Part shown: positions 15,224-24,471 of the stretch, one piece after another | Layout: the number at the start of each line of letters is the position of its first letter | Numbering within the stretch: the stretch's first letter is position 1 | Origin: Hyphomonadaceae bacterium UBA4763 | Lineage (GTDB): Bacteria; Pseudomonadota; Alphaproteobacteria; Caulobacterales; Aquidulcibacteraceae | Direction: 5' to 3' | Assembly (NCBI GenBank): GCA_002403455.1 | Contig: DHHV01000065.1 | Span: 570-25,067, forward strand | Length of the DNA stretch: 24,498 bases | Notes under the pieces: generated by a model | What the model was told of the DNA's origin: nothing | The model's input: the letters and a program-made list of their open reading frames with translations, nothing else | Database searches by the model: none | Position numbers and translations under genes: made by a program

Positions 15224-17035
15224 GTGGTAGGACGTAGGGGGGGAGGCTTGAGTCAGTCGAATAAGGCGCGCTGTGCTGATCGGCGACTTTTTGACGACAG
15301 CTTCTGGACTTGGTCAATCGCAGTCCTGTGTCCGAGTTTTGTTGCAATATTGAGCGATGCTCATGCGCAATCTCCTCCCTCGATCGGGTTGCGCCCGGAA
15401 GACATATTGCGACTGCCGCAAAGCGTTCGCGTGGCTCAGCAATCTTTGGGAGATCGCTCTTGTCCGCTGTCCGACCAAGACATCGCCCCGCGTCAAGGAG
15501 AAACAGCAGATCTTACGATCAGGTCGGTTGTTCTAGGGGCGCCAGTAACGGTGGCGCCAGCGCGCGAGATTGACGCGATCTTGGAGAAATTGCGCGGCGC
15601 AACGCTTAGCACGCAGAGTTTAGGGCGCGCCGCCGAATTGATCGGTTGTGTTTATCGCACGCGTGGTTTCATCTTCGCGCGCGCTGACATTGTCGCGACG
15701 GACGAGGCTGGCGCGTATCGGGTTGCGATCGCGGAGGGGCGCGTTGCGAGCATTGAGGTGGTAACCGAAACCACGAACAACGCCGCCTTCATTCTTCGCG
15801 CTTTTTCAGCGGTCCAGCGCGATGCACCGCTGAATGTTGACGACGTCCGCTTCGGGCTCTCGCAAGCCGCGAATTTGGGCGTTGGTAATGTGCGGCCGAC
15901 GATCCGACGCAATCGCGTCGACCCGACCGCGATTGACCTTATTCTGGTCGTTGATCCCCCCGCACATGAAGCCTTTGTAAGCGTCCAAAATAACAATGTT
16001 GAAGCGATCGGGTCGTGGGGAATTACAAGCGGCGTGCGATTGCGCGGCCTTACGCCGCTATATGAAACGACGACCATAGGGGCTTTTTCGACGCCAGATT
16101 TCAGCGAGCAGCGGGTAATTCAGGTATCTAGCGAAGCCTTGCTGACGGGGTCGGGGCTACGCGCCAAAGTCGATGCGGCCTACGCACAGACCCAGCCCGA
16201 TGGCGAGTTGTCGCCTTTAGATCTTGATGCGCGCGCCGCCATTTTTCGGCTTGAATTGACGCATCCGGTGATCGTGCGCCGCGGCCTGATCGGGTCGGCG
16301 CGGGCCAGTTTTGAAACGGTCGACCAAACAACACGTTTTTTAGATGATGTTTTGTTCAGTGATGACAGCTTGCGGATCGGCGCGTTTGGTGTGCATCTTG
16401 ATGCGGTAGCTGATCGTTTAGCGATTTCGACCGATTTGTCGTTTCGGCGGGGTTTTGATCTGCTGGGCGCCAGCGAAGCGGGCGAAACCAATTTATCGCG
16501 GATCGACGCCAATCCGCAGGCCTGGAACCTTCGTGGCGAAATAGGCGTTGCCGCAACTTTGCCTTATCGAATGTCGGCGCAAATTCGCGCGCGCGGGCAA
16601 TTTGCGCGCGATCCGCTGCCGGCTTTTGAAGAATTTGCGTTTGGTCAATTGACCGGCGGTCGGGGCGTTGATCCCGCGGCCATTGTCGGCGATCGCGGCG
16701 TCGCGGTAACGGGGGAGTTGGCCTATACCGCTCCGGCTCTGCCTTTTGCGCGTCGAGTAAACCTCACGGCGCAACCGTTTGTGTTTGTCGACGCTGCGCG
16801 GGCCTGGGACATTTCACTGCAAGCGCCAGACGCAGTCAGTGATATCATTACCGGCGGGGTAGGGGTTCGATTGGGATTGTTCCGTCGCGCCCAATTTGAA
16901 TTGGTCTGGGCCAATCCACTGGGCAATATAAATGGCGCGCCGTCGACGGCGGCCGGCCCGCGCGTTCTGGTGCAATTTTCCAGCTCTTTCGATTTTTCGT
17001 TTCGCGACGGCTTTTTCAAACGAGGCTCGAAATGA
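15224..17035 (+). CDS. Two-partner secretion transporter TpsB (ShlB/FhaC/HecB family)
   Basis: TpsB proteins are Omp85-superfamily outer-membrane barrels that export their TpsA partner from periplasm to cell surface. This protein (about 595-603 residues, normal for the family) has a signal-like segment (WSIAVLCPSFVAILSDAHA), a POTRA region (LTIRSVVLG ... LIGCVYRTRGFIFARADI, about residues 96-180), then a long beta-barrel. The lid-loop motif appears as GGRGVDPAAIVGDRGVAVTG with R480 conserved, a variant of the VRGY motif often seen in alphaproteobacteria. The barrel ends FSSSFDFSFRDGFFKRGSK. The start is uncertain: GTG 15224, or TTG 15248 just after a GGGGGGGAGG run. Its stop overlaps tpsA as ATGA, showing translational coupling. 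Confidence 0.93.
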   Translation: MVGRRGGGLSQSNKARCADRRLFDDSFWTWSIAVLCPSFVAILSDAHAQSPPSIGLRPEDILRLPQSVRVAQQSLGDRSCPLSDQDIAPRQGETADLTIRSVVLGAPVTVAPAREIDAILEKLRGATLSTQSLGRAAELIGCVYRTRGFIFARADIVATDEAGAYRVAIAEGRVASIEVVTETTNNAAFILRAFSAVQRDAPLNVDDVRFGLSQAANLGVGNVRPTIRRNRVDPTAIDLILVVDPPAHEAFVSVQNNNVEAIGSWGITSGVRLRGLTPLYETTTIGAFSTPDFSEQRVIQVSSEALLTGSGLRAKVDAAYAQTQPDGELSPLDLDARAAIFRLELTHPVIVRRGLIGSARASFETVDQTTRFLDDVLFSDDSLRIGAFGVHLDAVADRLAISTDLSFRRGFDLLGASEAGETNLSRIDANPQAWNLRGEIGVAATLPYRMSAQIRARGQFARDPLPAFEEFAFGQLTGGRGVDPAAIVGDRGVAVTGELAYTAPALPFARRVNLTAQPFVFVDAARAWDISLQAPDAVSDIITGGVGVRLGLFRRAQFELVWANPLGNINGAPSTAAGPRVLVQFSSSFDFSFRDGFFKRGSK

Positions 17036-20000
17036 CCCATCGACCATTGCAGCTCAAATTGGGCACGGCAATACAAGTTGCTTTAGCGTCGGCAGGGATC
17101 GGGCTGCCGGCGCTGGCGGGGCCGATTGGACCGGTTGTCGTGCAAGCCGATGGCGGAGTAACCTTTTCATCGAACCCGGCAGCCGGGACCTTCGTTGTTA
17201 ATCAGGCGGCGCGGCGGGCGGTCATCGACTTTGACAGTTTTAACATCGCTGCTGGCGAGTCGGTAACGTTTAACTTGCCGTCCAACCAAGCGATATCGGT
17301 CGCCCGCGTTCTCGCCTCCGGCGCGCCGACTAACATTGATGGGGTCCTACAGAGTTTTTTGCCGGACGAATCGTTTGGCGGCAATGTGTGGATCATCAAC
17401 CCGAATGGAATTGTATTTGGCGCAAACGCGCAGGTAGACGTGCATGGCTTGCTCGCTACGACCGCCAATCTCGCCGATCCGGCGGGCTTCGTCACAGCCG
17501 CTGACAGCGCGCCGATCGGCTTCGTGGGGGCGCCGGGGGGCGGGGGGCCGATCACAATCGTAGATGGAGCGGAAATCCGCCTCCATGGCGGGGCGGGGAC
17601 GTTTATCGTTGGTGGCGGCTCCAACAATCCCCTTCTTAGCACTCAGGGTAGTGTCACAGGAGCTGGAACAGCGGAACAGCAGAATGCAAGTCAAGTACTT
17701 TTTGGATCAGCTCAAACCTTTACTCTGCGCTTCAGCGCAGCACCGCCGAGCGCTCTGACCAGTGGTGACTTGGAGTTGTTTGATTTCGTCGTTGACGCGA
17801 CCCCCGCTGTTGGGATTCTCACTGGACTGAATCAGCTCGTTATCGGGGCAGGCTCCGAAACCCGCGCAGGCCAAGTGATTTTGGCCGGTCTTTCGCCAGG
17901 GATGGGCACCTCTCTCCCTGCGCCAACCGTTATCAATGGCTCTCTCCAGGCCACTGCAGCGCGGGGTGCAGGCCAGGACATTTTGATCAATCGCATCTCT
18001 GTCTCTTCCAGTCTTAACAGTGGGAGCGTGGTTGGACAAGTTGCAGTGGGCGGGCCCGTTGGCGGTGACACTGGGGGTGTGATTATACAGCGAACGGCGC
18101 AACCAGGCCCGCCAGGCTCTGGAGTTGCTATACTAGATCCATTGGTCCGATTGGACTCCGCTGGGGGTATTTTTATCCAGAGTGGATCCATTGACGTGGT
18201 TCGCACAGCCATCTTGTCCTCGGGCGGCGAAACTTTCCTCACGTCCCCGCACGAGACCTTCGCGATTACGGCGCCAGCAGGCATTACCTTTGCAGCCACC
18301 AACGTTGGCAGAACTGAACTTGTCGATGGCGACTTTGGTGGCGCGGCGCTTAACTTAATTGGCGACGCGGTGCTTCAGCGCAGTTTTAGCGACCTAAGCG
18401 TTGCCAGTCTGGCAATCAATTCCGGCTTGATCATAGGGGAAACCCTCCCGGTTAACGCTGCAGCGCTTGGCGATCCTCGGAATGTGACCGTGTCCGGCAA
18501 TCTAGTGGCTGCTGGGGTGACTGTCGATGTGCGGGGTGCAATCAATGTACTTGGATCGCAAGGTGTAACGGGAACCTCCTCTCCGGCAAATCCTGGCGGA
18601 GTCCTCCTTTTTGGTGATGCGGGCGTAAACATCGGCGGACCAGTAACTGCTGCCGGTGTGTTGTCGATTGTATCGTCTAGCGGGACTGTCGATATTGGTT
18701 CAATAGACGCAGCTGGCGAGTTTCAGTCGGCTAACGCTACGGGAAACTTCACGTTCAACATCGACGGCGCTCAAGGCGTACGTGCGGGCAATCTTTTGAA
18801 CACAGGAACTGGGCCGCTTACCATTGGTTCCCAATTCGGTGCAGTCGATATTGGTTCTGTTGTTACCAGTGGCTTTGCTGGAGGAGTCTCTATCGACGCT
18901 GAAACGGGGCTCATTTTTTCGGGAATAAGCAGCTCGTCGTCTGTGTCACTGCAGGTATTTGGTGGCGCAAACATTACCGGAGGCGATGTCACTGGAACTA
19001 ATATAAGTTTCAACACCTCTTTCGGCGGGACTGTTACGCTGGGGAATCTGGTGTCGATTACTGGAGGAGTTGGGAACAATCCCTCGGCAACGAGCGGACT
19101 CATTACAATAGCATCGATAGAATCTGCAGGAGATGTTTTTTTTACGGGTTCAGGTGGCCTAACTGTGAACGGCTCAGTCGAGGCTGTGGGGAGCATTGAT
19201 GTGCAGCTCTTCGACGGCGACATATCCATCGCTGGACCCGCGATCGCCGGACTTGAGGTGGATCTTTCCACAGCGGGCTCAATCACCGCAGGCGATCTGA
19301 CCTCCGCCAACTCCCTGATCCTGGTGCAAGGCGACGCCGTCACGGTTGGCGCGGTTTCGGCGGCGGGCTCCGTGGAAATCAACGCAATCGAGGATATCAA
19401 TGCGCAGGGCCCGGTGCTCGGGGCCACGGCGGCGATCCTGACGTCCGAAACGGGTTCGGTGACGGTCGCCAATGCCAGCGGCGCCCCGCAATCGGTGACC
19501 AGCACCACCGGGCCGGTCGTGCTGTTGGGGCCGGGCGGGGTGACGGCGGGGAACCTCTCCGCCGGCGGACAAGGCTTCTCCTTTTTACTGAACGACATGA
19601 CGACTTTCGCAGGTGGCGTCGAGGTCGGGGGTGATTTTGTTTTGTTCGGCTCAACCCAGTTCTGCTGCACACCCAGCGCAGGCCCGATCAGCCTTGGGGA
19701 CATCAACGTAAGCGACACCTTCGCTTTTGGCGCCGTTGACGTGCGATCCTTGAGCACGGTGGATGTAGGCCAAATCACTGCAAACAGCAGCATTCCAGAC
19801 GACCAACCCTTCGGGTTTATCAACATATTTGGTCAAGCGGGAGTCGTGCTCGGAGGAGTGGAGACCAACGCAAATGCAGACATATCATCAGATGTGTTCG
19901 GGGCGCCGGGGGGCGACGTGACCATCACCGGGCCGATCAGCGGCCCGGACTTCAGAATTTTCGCCGACGGCGATATTGATGTACTGGCGCCCCTTTCCAT

Positions 20001-21246
20001 CAGCAGCTCAGTGGAGTTCGCGGCAGGCGGCACGTTCTCCAACAGCGCCCCGATCACCGTAGATACCTTGCTTGGGGGCGAGGACTCTGCGATCTTCATC
20101 GAGGCTGCAGATTTTGAGATCGGCGCGCCGATCACCTTGATACCGCCGCTGCCCTTTGAGAATGCGCTCGAATTGCAGCCTATCGGCACACTATTTCTTG
20201 GCGATGGAGTCGCAGGATCGGGGGCGGCCATCTCGGATGCAGAGTTTCAATTCCTCTCTTCCCCGGCCTTGCTGTTCAGAGACTTCGAGGCGCTGACGGT
20301 GGGCGATCTCACCCTGGACGCCTCCCGCATTTCTTCGCTGTTCGTCTTCGAGATCGACACCGTGCGCGTGCCGGGCGTGGTGCGGGGCGTCGGCGCGCCA
20401 GGTTTCCTGGTCGGGAATACCGACGCGCTTGATTTGGAGCCGCGGATTGGGTTCGCCACCGCTTTCGAAGGAGCGAACCGGATCGAGGTGACCGGGGCGC
20501 TGGGCACCGTGGAAAATCCCCTTGGCGCCGTGCTGCTGCAGGGAGGCGAGCCGGGCTTTCAAGGCGGTCCTCCGCTCGGCGCCTCCACGGTCCTCATCGG
20601 CTCGCAGGCCTTTATCGACGCCTTCAACGCCGCGCCCGATCCGCTGAGCTTCGATGTGAATGTGGGGCCGGGCTTCGGCGGCGTCGAGATTGGGCAAAAC
20701 TTCATTGTCTCCGAGCAGCTGGTCTTGGCCGATCGCGGCGTCATTCTGCAGCAGAACACCGGCGCCTCCGGGCAAAGCGCCGGGATCATCACCTCGCTAC
20801 CCGGCGATTTCCTGACACTCGGCGCCATCGACAGCAGCCAGTTCGGACCCTCTGGGCTCAACCTGCTCACCCCCGTCGACGTTTCGTCCCTCCCCCTCCG
20901 GGTTGAGCTGTTCGGGCAGTTCACCTCCCAGACGGGCGAGGTGCTCACCGGGCTGGTGCCGCTCGACACGCCGGGCATCGCGCCCTTCGGCGGCGAGGGT
21001 TTTCTATTCCCCGATCTCATCCGCATCAACGCCGGGGTGTTCGCCGCCGCTGAGCCCGTCGATATCCGCGTGTTCGATTCGTCAGCATCTCTTGACGCCG
21101 AACTAGGCGCTTCGCCCCTCATTGCCATCGCAACACCACGCGCCCCCGATGATCGGATCACGCTGGAGGAAGAGCAGAAAGAACGTTCGAGGCGCGAACC
21201 GGGTGTAGGGGTCGCCAACGAAGATTTGTGGCCGCGGGGGAATTAG
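17032..21246 (+). CDS. Two-partner secretion exoprotein TpsA (filamentous haemagglutinin type)
   Basis: This 1404-residue protein is the cargo of the adjacent TpsB. It has an export signal (residues 1-29, ending PALA), a TPS domain (about 30-270) that directs secretion, with GGNVWIINPNGIVFGANA carrying the NPNGI motif (123-127), and then a very long run of short beta-helix repeats of the kind GTVDIGSIDAAGEF and DAVTVGAVSAAGSVEINA. The C-terminus is a charged tail (EEEQKERSRREPG) and shows no known anchor. Composition is extreme: I find no Tyr, two Lys, two Trp, and just one vicinal Cys pair (C878-C879). Base composition is uneven along the gene: the middle (about 17640-19260) is AT-richer than both ends. 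It should form a surface or released filament; ligand unknown. Confidence 0.93.
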   Translation: MTHRPLQLKLGTAIQVALASAGIGLPALAGPIGPVVVQADGGVTFSSNPAAGTFVVNQAARRAVIDFDSFNIAAGESVTFNLPSNQAISVARVLASGAPTNIDGVLQSFLPDESFGGNVWIINPNGIVFGANAQVDVHGLLATTANLADPAGFVTAADSAPIGFVGAPGGGGPITIVDGAEIRLHGGAGTFIVGGGSNNPLLSTQGSVTGAGTAEQQNASQVLFGSAQTFTLRFSAAPPSALTSGDLELFDFVVDATPAVGILTGLNQLVIGAGSETRAGQVILAGLSPGMGTSLPAPTVINGSLQATAARGAGQDILINRISVSSSLNSGSVVGQVAVGGPVGGDTGGVIIQRTAQPGPPGSGVAILDPLVRLDSAGGIFIQSGSIDVVRTAILSSGGETFLTSPHETFAITAPAGITFAATNVGRTELVDGDFGGAALNLIGDAVLQRSFSDLSVASLAINSGLIIGETLPVNAAALGDPRNVTVSGNLVAAGVTVDVRGAINVLGSQGVTGTSSPANPGGVLLFGDAGVNIGGPVTAAGVLSIVSSSGTVDIGSIDAAGEFQSANATGNFTFNIDGAQGVRAGNLLNTGTGPLTIGSQFGAVDIGSVVTSGFAGGVSIDAETGLIFSGISSSSSVSLQVFGGANITGGDVTGTNISFNTSFGGTVTLGNLVSITGGVGNNPSATSGLITIASIESAGDVFFTGSGGLTVNGSVEAVGSIDVQLFDGDISIAGPAIAGLEVDLSTAGSITAGDLTSANSLILVQGDAVTVGAVSAAGSVEINAIEDINAQGPVLGATAAILTSETGSVTVANASGAPQSVTSTTGPVVLLGPGGVTAGNLSAGGQGFSFLLNDMTTFAGGVEVGGDFVLFGSTQFCCTPSAGPISLGDINVSDTFAFGAVDVRSLSTVDVGQITANSSIPDDQPFGFINIFGQAGVVLGGVETNANADISSDVFGAPGGDVTITGPISGPDFRIFADGDIDVLAPLSISSSVEFAAGGTFSNSAPITVDTLLGGEDSAIFIEAADFEIGAPITLIPPLPFENALELQPIGTLFLGDGVAGSGAAISDAEFQFLSSPALLFRDFEALTVGDLTLDASRISSLFVFEIDTVRVPGVVRGVGAPGFLVGNTDALDLEPRIGFATAFEGANRIEVTGALGTVENPLGAVLLQGGEPGFQGGPPLGASTVLIGSQAFIDAFNAAPDPLSFDVNVGPGFGGVEIGQNFIVSEQLVLADRGVILQQNTGASGQSAGIITSLPGDFLTLGAIDSSQFGPSGLNLLTPVDVSSLPLRVELFGQFTSQTGEVLTGLVPLDTPGIAPFGGEGFLFPDLIRINAGVFAAAEPVDIRVFDSSASLDAELGASPLIAIATPRAPDDRITLEEEQKERSRREPGVGVANEDLWPRGN

Positions 21247-21248
21247 TC

Positions 21249-24200
21249 ATGCGCAAGCTGGGGACGTTCGCCACCTTAACGATTGTATTGGGCCTTTTTA
21301 GCGCTGCTTCCGCTGGCCCACGCCACCCGCAATATGCGTCGAGTTTTTCGGTCGGGCAAGATCTGGCTGGGAACGCCTGCGTTGCTCAACGCGTTTTTGG
21401 CGATCCTCTCGCCTCCCGACGCGACGATCGCGTCTTCGATTTGCGTTGCGGACGCGAAGGCGCCTTAAACGCCAGCGTTGGGCAAATTGTGTTCCTTGTC
21501 GATGACGCCAAGTCGTCGGCTCAAACCCGCTGGGAAGCGCAAAGCGCCTGCGACATTGCCGAACTATTGCCAACGCCAACAGTCGCGCCTGGAGACTTTC
21601 GCTATGCGCGCCGTTGTCAAGATGAAAAATCGGGCGAGTTTGGCGCAAGTCAGGGAGAGGCCGCTCGGGTCAATATAGCCGCCAACCTAAATGGACGTCT
21701 AATTGCTGGAAGCGCAACCTTGGTCGCAGCGCCAGCGCTTGAACGCGGTATCCGCCTGTTATTGGGCGAAAAACGGCCAGTTGATTCAGCCGACGCATCT
21801 GGGCCGGTCATGCAAGTTGCCAGTTCGATGCGAAATATATTAGGCGAGGCCGATCTTATCGGCGGTAACGTATATGATTTCAACTCATTGCGCAGCGCGG
21901 CTTATGAGAGCAATCAATTGTGGTTGTTCGGCGCGGCGGAAGCGCAATTTAACGGTGCATTATCGCGACATGCCGAATTATGGCCGAACGATCGCGCGGG
22001 CCGCGCCGATTTGCTTAGCGAACTGGCCCTGAATCTCAGCAATCAAAAGCGTTTCAACGAAGCCGTGGCCCGTCTGAATGAGGCTGAGGGAGAAGCATCC
22101 CGCGCGGAGGATCGCCTAATTGTTGCTAAAGTACAAACCTATCGCGCGCTGAACGCGATGAATGCGCAAAGCGACGACGCATTGGCCCGGGCGCAATCGG
22201 CCCATGCCGCACTGCGCGCGTGGCGTGACGAACCGCAACGAGAAACCGCACAGCAAGCCGCATCTGGCCTCGCTTCCGATCTTGTTCGCGCCAATTTGTT
22301 GGAAATCCTCGCATATCGTGCTGAAGTAGCGGCGTTACGATATTCAGGAGAAAGCGACCGTGTCGATACGGCGCTCGGGGCCGCAGAAGCGATCCTTCGA
22401 TCGTTGCCGAATGAATTTACCGCGACCCCGCGTGCGGCATTATTGCAGGACCGCGCCACACAAGCCATGGCGTCGGGCGACGCCTACAATGCCAAAGCGT
22501 TACTCCTGCAAGCGCTCAGCATTCTGCGTCAAGAATTGCATGGAGCCCGCAATTTCGCCAATCTCTTAATCGATCTTGGAGTGGCGCAACAAGCAACTGG
22601 CGAACAGGCGACCGCACGCGCCTCATTCGCCGAGGCATTCGCTTTGCTTCGCAGCCAACCGGATGGTCAAGGCGCGAGCCCCGAACGAGCGTTACCTTAT
22701 CTCCGCCAATTGACTGCGGCGCTTCAGCTTTCGCCCAATGACGCGGCGCTACAAGACGAAATTGTTCGCGCCGCAGAAACGGTGGCAAATCCAGCAATCT
22801 CGCAAGCGGCAAATGCCGCTTCGGCTCGCCTCCATGCCGATCCTCGCATCACAGCGGATGTTCGACGCCTACAAGATCTTGAGCGAGAAATTCGTCGCCT
22901 ACAAGCCGTGTTGTCAGCCGGGAAATTTGACCAAAGCGGCGCGTCGCGCCAGCAGATTAACGAGGGCGTCAACGACGCCATCCGCGAACGCGAGGTAATC
23001 GCAACGCGGATCGCCACCCGTTTTCCCGTTTATGCAAATTTATTGCGCGAGCCAATCAGTAGGCAAGACGTCGAAATGGCGCTCGATCCGAACGAAATGA
23101 TCGTGAAATTTGTGTTGGGCGAAAAGGATGGCGTCGGTTTGTTGCTGGACCGGTCCGGCGTGCACGCTTTTAATATAGCGATTGGTGAAGCAGAAGCCTT
23201 TGCTTTGGTGCAATCTATTAGAAACGCTATCCAAGAATCAAAACATGACGTGGCGTTTCATGATCTTTTCGGTAAGCTATTTGGCCCTATCCGCGAGAAG
23301 TTGGATCAACAACGAGCGAACGCGACAACGCCAACGCGACTTTTATTTGACGTCCAAGGCGCGCTTGCCAGCCTTCCTTTGGGAATATTGGCCGCTGAGC
23401 CGGTCCTGCCAGGCGCCGTTCCGAAATGGCTGATGCGGGATTTCTTGGTCGTGAATTTGCCAGGATTGCGCGCGTTTGTCGCTTCGCGTAAACTTAAAGA
23501 GGCCAATGCGTCTGCTAAAGCGCCTTCATCCTTATCGGTGGCTGCATTCGGCGCATTTGAACCCTTTCCTGAGCAAGACGACAAGCTGCAAGATTTGGCC
23601 GAGAAGGTTGTAAAAGTGCGCGGCTTGTCGCCAAATTGTATCAACCCAATCAAGCAGGCTTTGGTGAGCTATGTTGAATTACCCGGGACGCTGCGAGAGA
23701 TTGGTCATGTCGAGGCCGTTTTCTCTGGTTCGTCCTCGGTGATAGGCAAGGATTTCACTAAAACTAATTTTATTAGAAAATCACCAGAAATTGAAACCGC
23801 AGATATTCTTTTTTTTGGAACGCATGGTATCTACAATGCGGACGAACGCTTTTCAGGTTATGGCGGTGACAATGTCTCGTGTATACCGTCTACAGCTTTG
23901 CTGCTGTCTGCGGATAACGAGTCCGCTGACCCGTTTTTGGACCCGGTGGACATAGTTCGGTTACAATTGAAAGCCAATCTAGTAGTGCTCTCCGCCTGCG
24001 ACTCCGGGGCGGCCGAAGCGCTTGAGCCGGTAGGGGCAGGATTTGCGACCGGCGGAGATGCTTTAAGCGGATTGGCGCGCGCCTTCGCGTATGCGGGGGC
24101 CCGATCCGTGATGGTTAGCCATTGGAAGATCCCCGACGACGCCACAGCGGATCTCATGGAGCCATTTTTTAAGGCGATTGCACAAGGGCGATCCGCGCCG

Positions 24201-24302
24201 GAAGCTCTTTGGCTGGCCCAACTGACGATGATTGATAAACCTGCTCTCGCGCCACCAATTAATTGGGCAGCCTTCACAATAGTGGGAATAGAGTCACGCT
24301 AA
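21249..24302 (+). CDS. Secreted TPR-CHAT domain protein (caspase-like protease)
   Basis: The 1017-residue protein has a Sec signal peptide (MRKLGTFATLTIVLGLFSAASA), an N-terminal unassigned region (about 30-205), TPR-like helical repeats (about 205-560), a coiled-coil-like helix (LEREIRRLQAVLSAG) and a C-terminal CHAT domain (about 610-1017). CHAT landmarks: PNEMIVKFVLGEKDGVGLLL, DVQGALASLPLGILA, LPGTLREIGHVEAVF, FFGTHGIYNADE with H859, VVLSACDSGAAE with C917, then GGDALSGLARAFAYAGARSVMVSHW. H859 and C917 are the caspase/separase-type dyad, so it should be an active cysteine protease. ATG 21249 follows GGGGGAA and lies 2 bp after the tpsA stop, so it belongs to the tps operon. Its signal peptide places it in the periplasm or outside, with TpsA the obvious candidate partner or substrate (inference). 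Confidence 0.92.
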   Translation: MRKLGTFATLTIVLGLFSAASAGPRHPQYASSFSVGQDLAGNACVAQRVFGDPLASRRDDRVFDLRCGREGALNASVGQIVFLVDDAKSSAQTRWEAQSACDIAELLPTPTVAPGDFRYARRCQDEKSGEFGASQGEAARVNIAANLNGRLIAGSATLVAAPALERGIRLLLGEKRPVDSADASGPVMQVASSMRNILGEADLIGGNVYDFNSLRSAAYESNQLWLFGAAEAQFNGALSRHAELWPNDRAGRADLLSELALNLSNQKRFNEAVARLNEAEGEASRAEDRLIVAKVQTYRALNAMNAQSDDALARAQSAHAALRAWRDEPQRETAQQAASGLASDLVRANLLEILAYRAEVAALRYSGESDRVDTALGAAEAILRSLPNEFTATPRAALLQDRATQAMASGDAYNAKALLLQALSILRQELHGARNFANLLIDLGVAQQATGEQATARASFAEAFALLRSQPDGQGASPERALPYLRQLTAALQLSPNDAALQDEIVRAAETVANPAISQAANAASARLHADPRITADVRRLQDLEREIRRLQAVLSAGKFDQSGASRQQINEGVNDAIREREVIATRIATRFPVYANLLREPISRQDVEMALDPNEMIVKFVLGEKDGVGLLLDRSGVHAFNIAIGEAEAFALVQSIRNAIQESKHDVAFHDLFGKLFGPIREKLDQQRANATTPTRLLFDVQGALASLPLGILAAEPVLPGAVPKWLMRDFLVVNLPGLRAFVASRKLKEANASAKAPSSLSVAAFGAFEPFPEQDDKLQDLAEKVVKVRGLSPNCINPIKQALVSYVELPGTLREIGHVEAVFSGSSSVIGKDFTKTNFIRKSPEIETADILFFGTHGIYNADERFSGYGGDNVSCIPSTALLLSADNESADPFLDPVDIVRLQLKANLVVLSACDSGAAEALEPVGAGFATGGDALSGLARAFAYAGARSVMVSHWKIPDDATADLMEPFFKAIAQGRSAPEALWLAQLTMIDKPALAPPINWAAFTIVGIESR

Positions 24303-24326
24303 CGGAAATAATCACGTAAACAAATT

Positions 24327-24461
24327 ATGCGAGATAGAAGCAACAATGATTTGGCGGTGGATGTCGTGTCCACCGTCCGCCCCCTTGAGACATTCTCAAC
24401 CGATTCACTTAGAGAGGCTTTCAGGTTCATCGCAGCTAGCCAAAGAGCGATCATGAGATAG
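24327..24461 (+). CDS. Possible small ORF (44 residues), function unknown
   Basis: From ATG 24327 the frame encodes 44 residues beginning MRDRSNNDLAVDVVSTV and ending FIAASQRAIMR before TAG. Its mixed charged and hydrophobic composition (RPLETFSTDSLREAFRFI) looks protein-like and could form a helix. Against it: no clear ribosome binding site, no recognised family, and it could be a fragment of a decayed gene. It lies 24 bp after the CHAT gene. Confidence 0.25.
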   Translation: MRDRSNNDLAVDVVSTVRPLETFSTDSLREAFRFIAASQRAIMR

Positions 24462-24471
24462 GTAAGGAAAA

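Noticed and set aside
18771..19826. Minus-strand 351-codon frame inside tpsA, and similar frames at 20191-20775 and 20559-21218
   Set aside because: Reverse reading of repetitive GC-rich beta-helix codons gives Pro/Ser/Thr-rich nonsense; the plus frame is continuous and has the TPS domain.
24354..24374. Hairpin CGGTGGA / TCCACCG after the CHAT gene
   Set aside because: Seven-base loop and no T-run; it also lies inside the possible small ORF, so it is not called.
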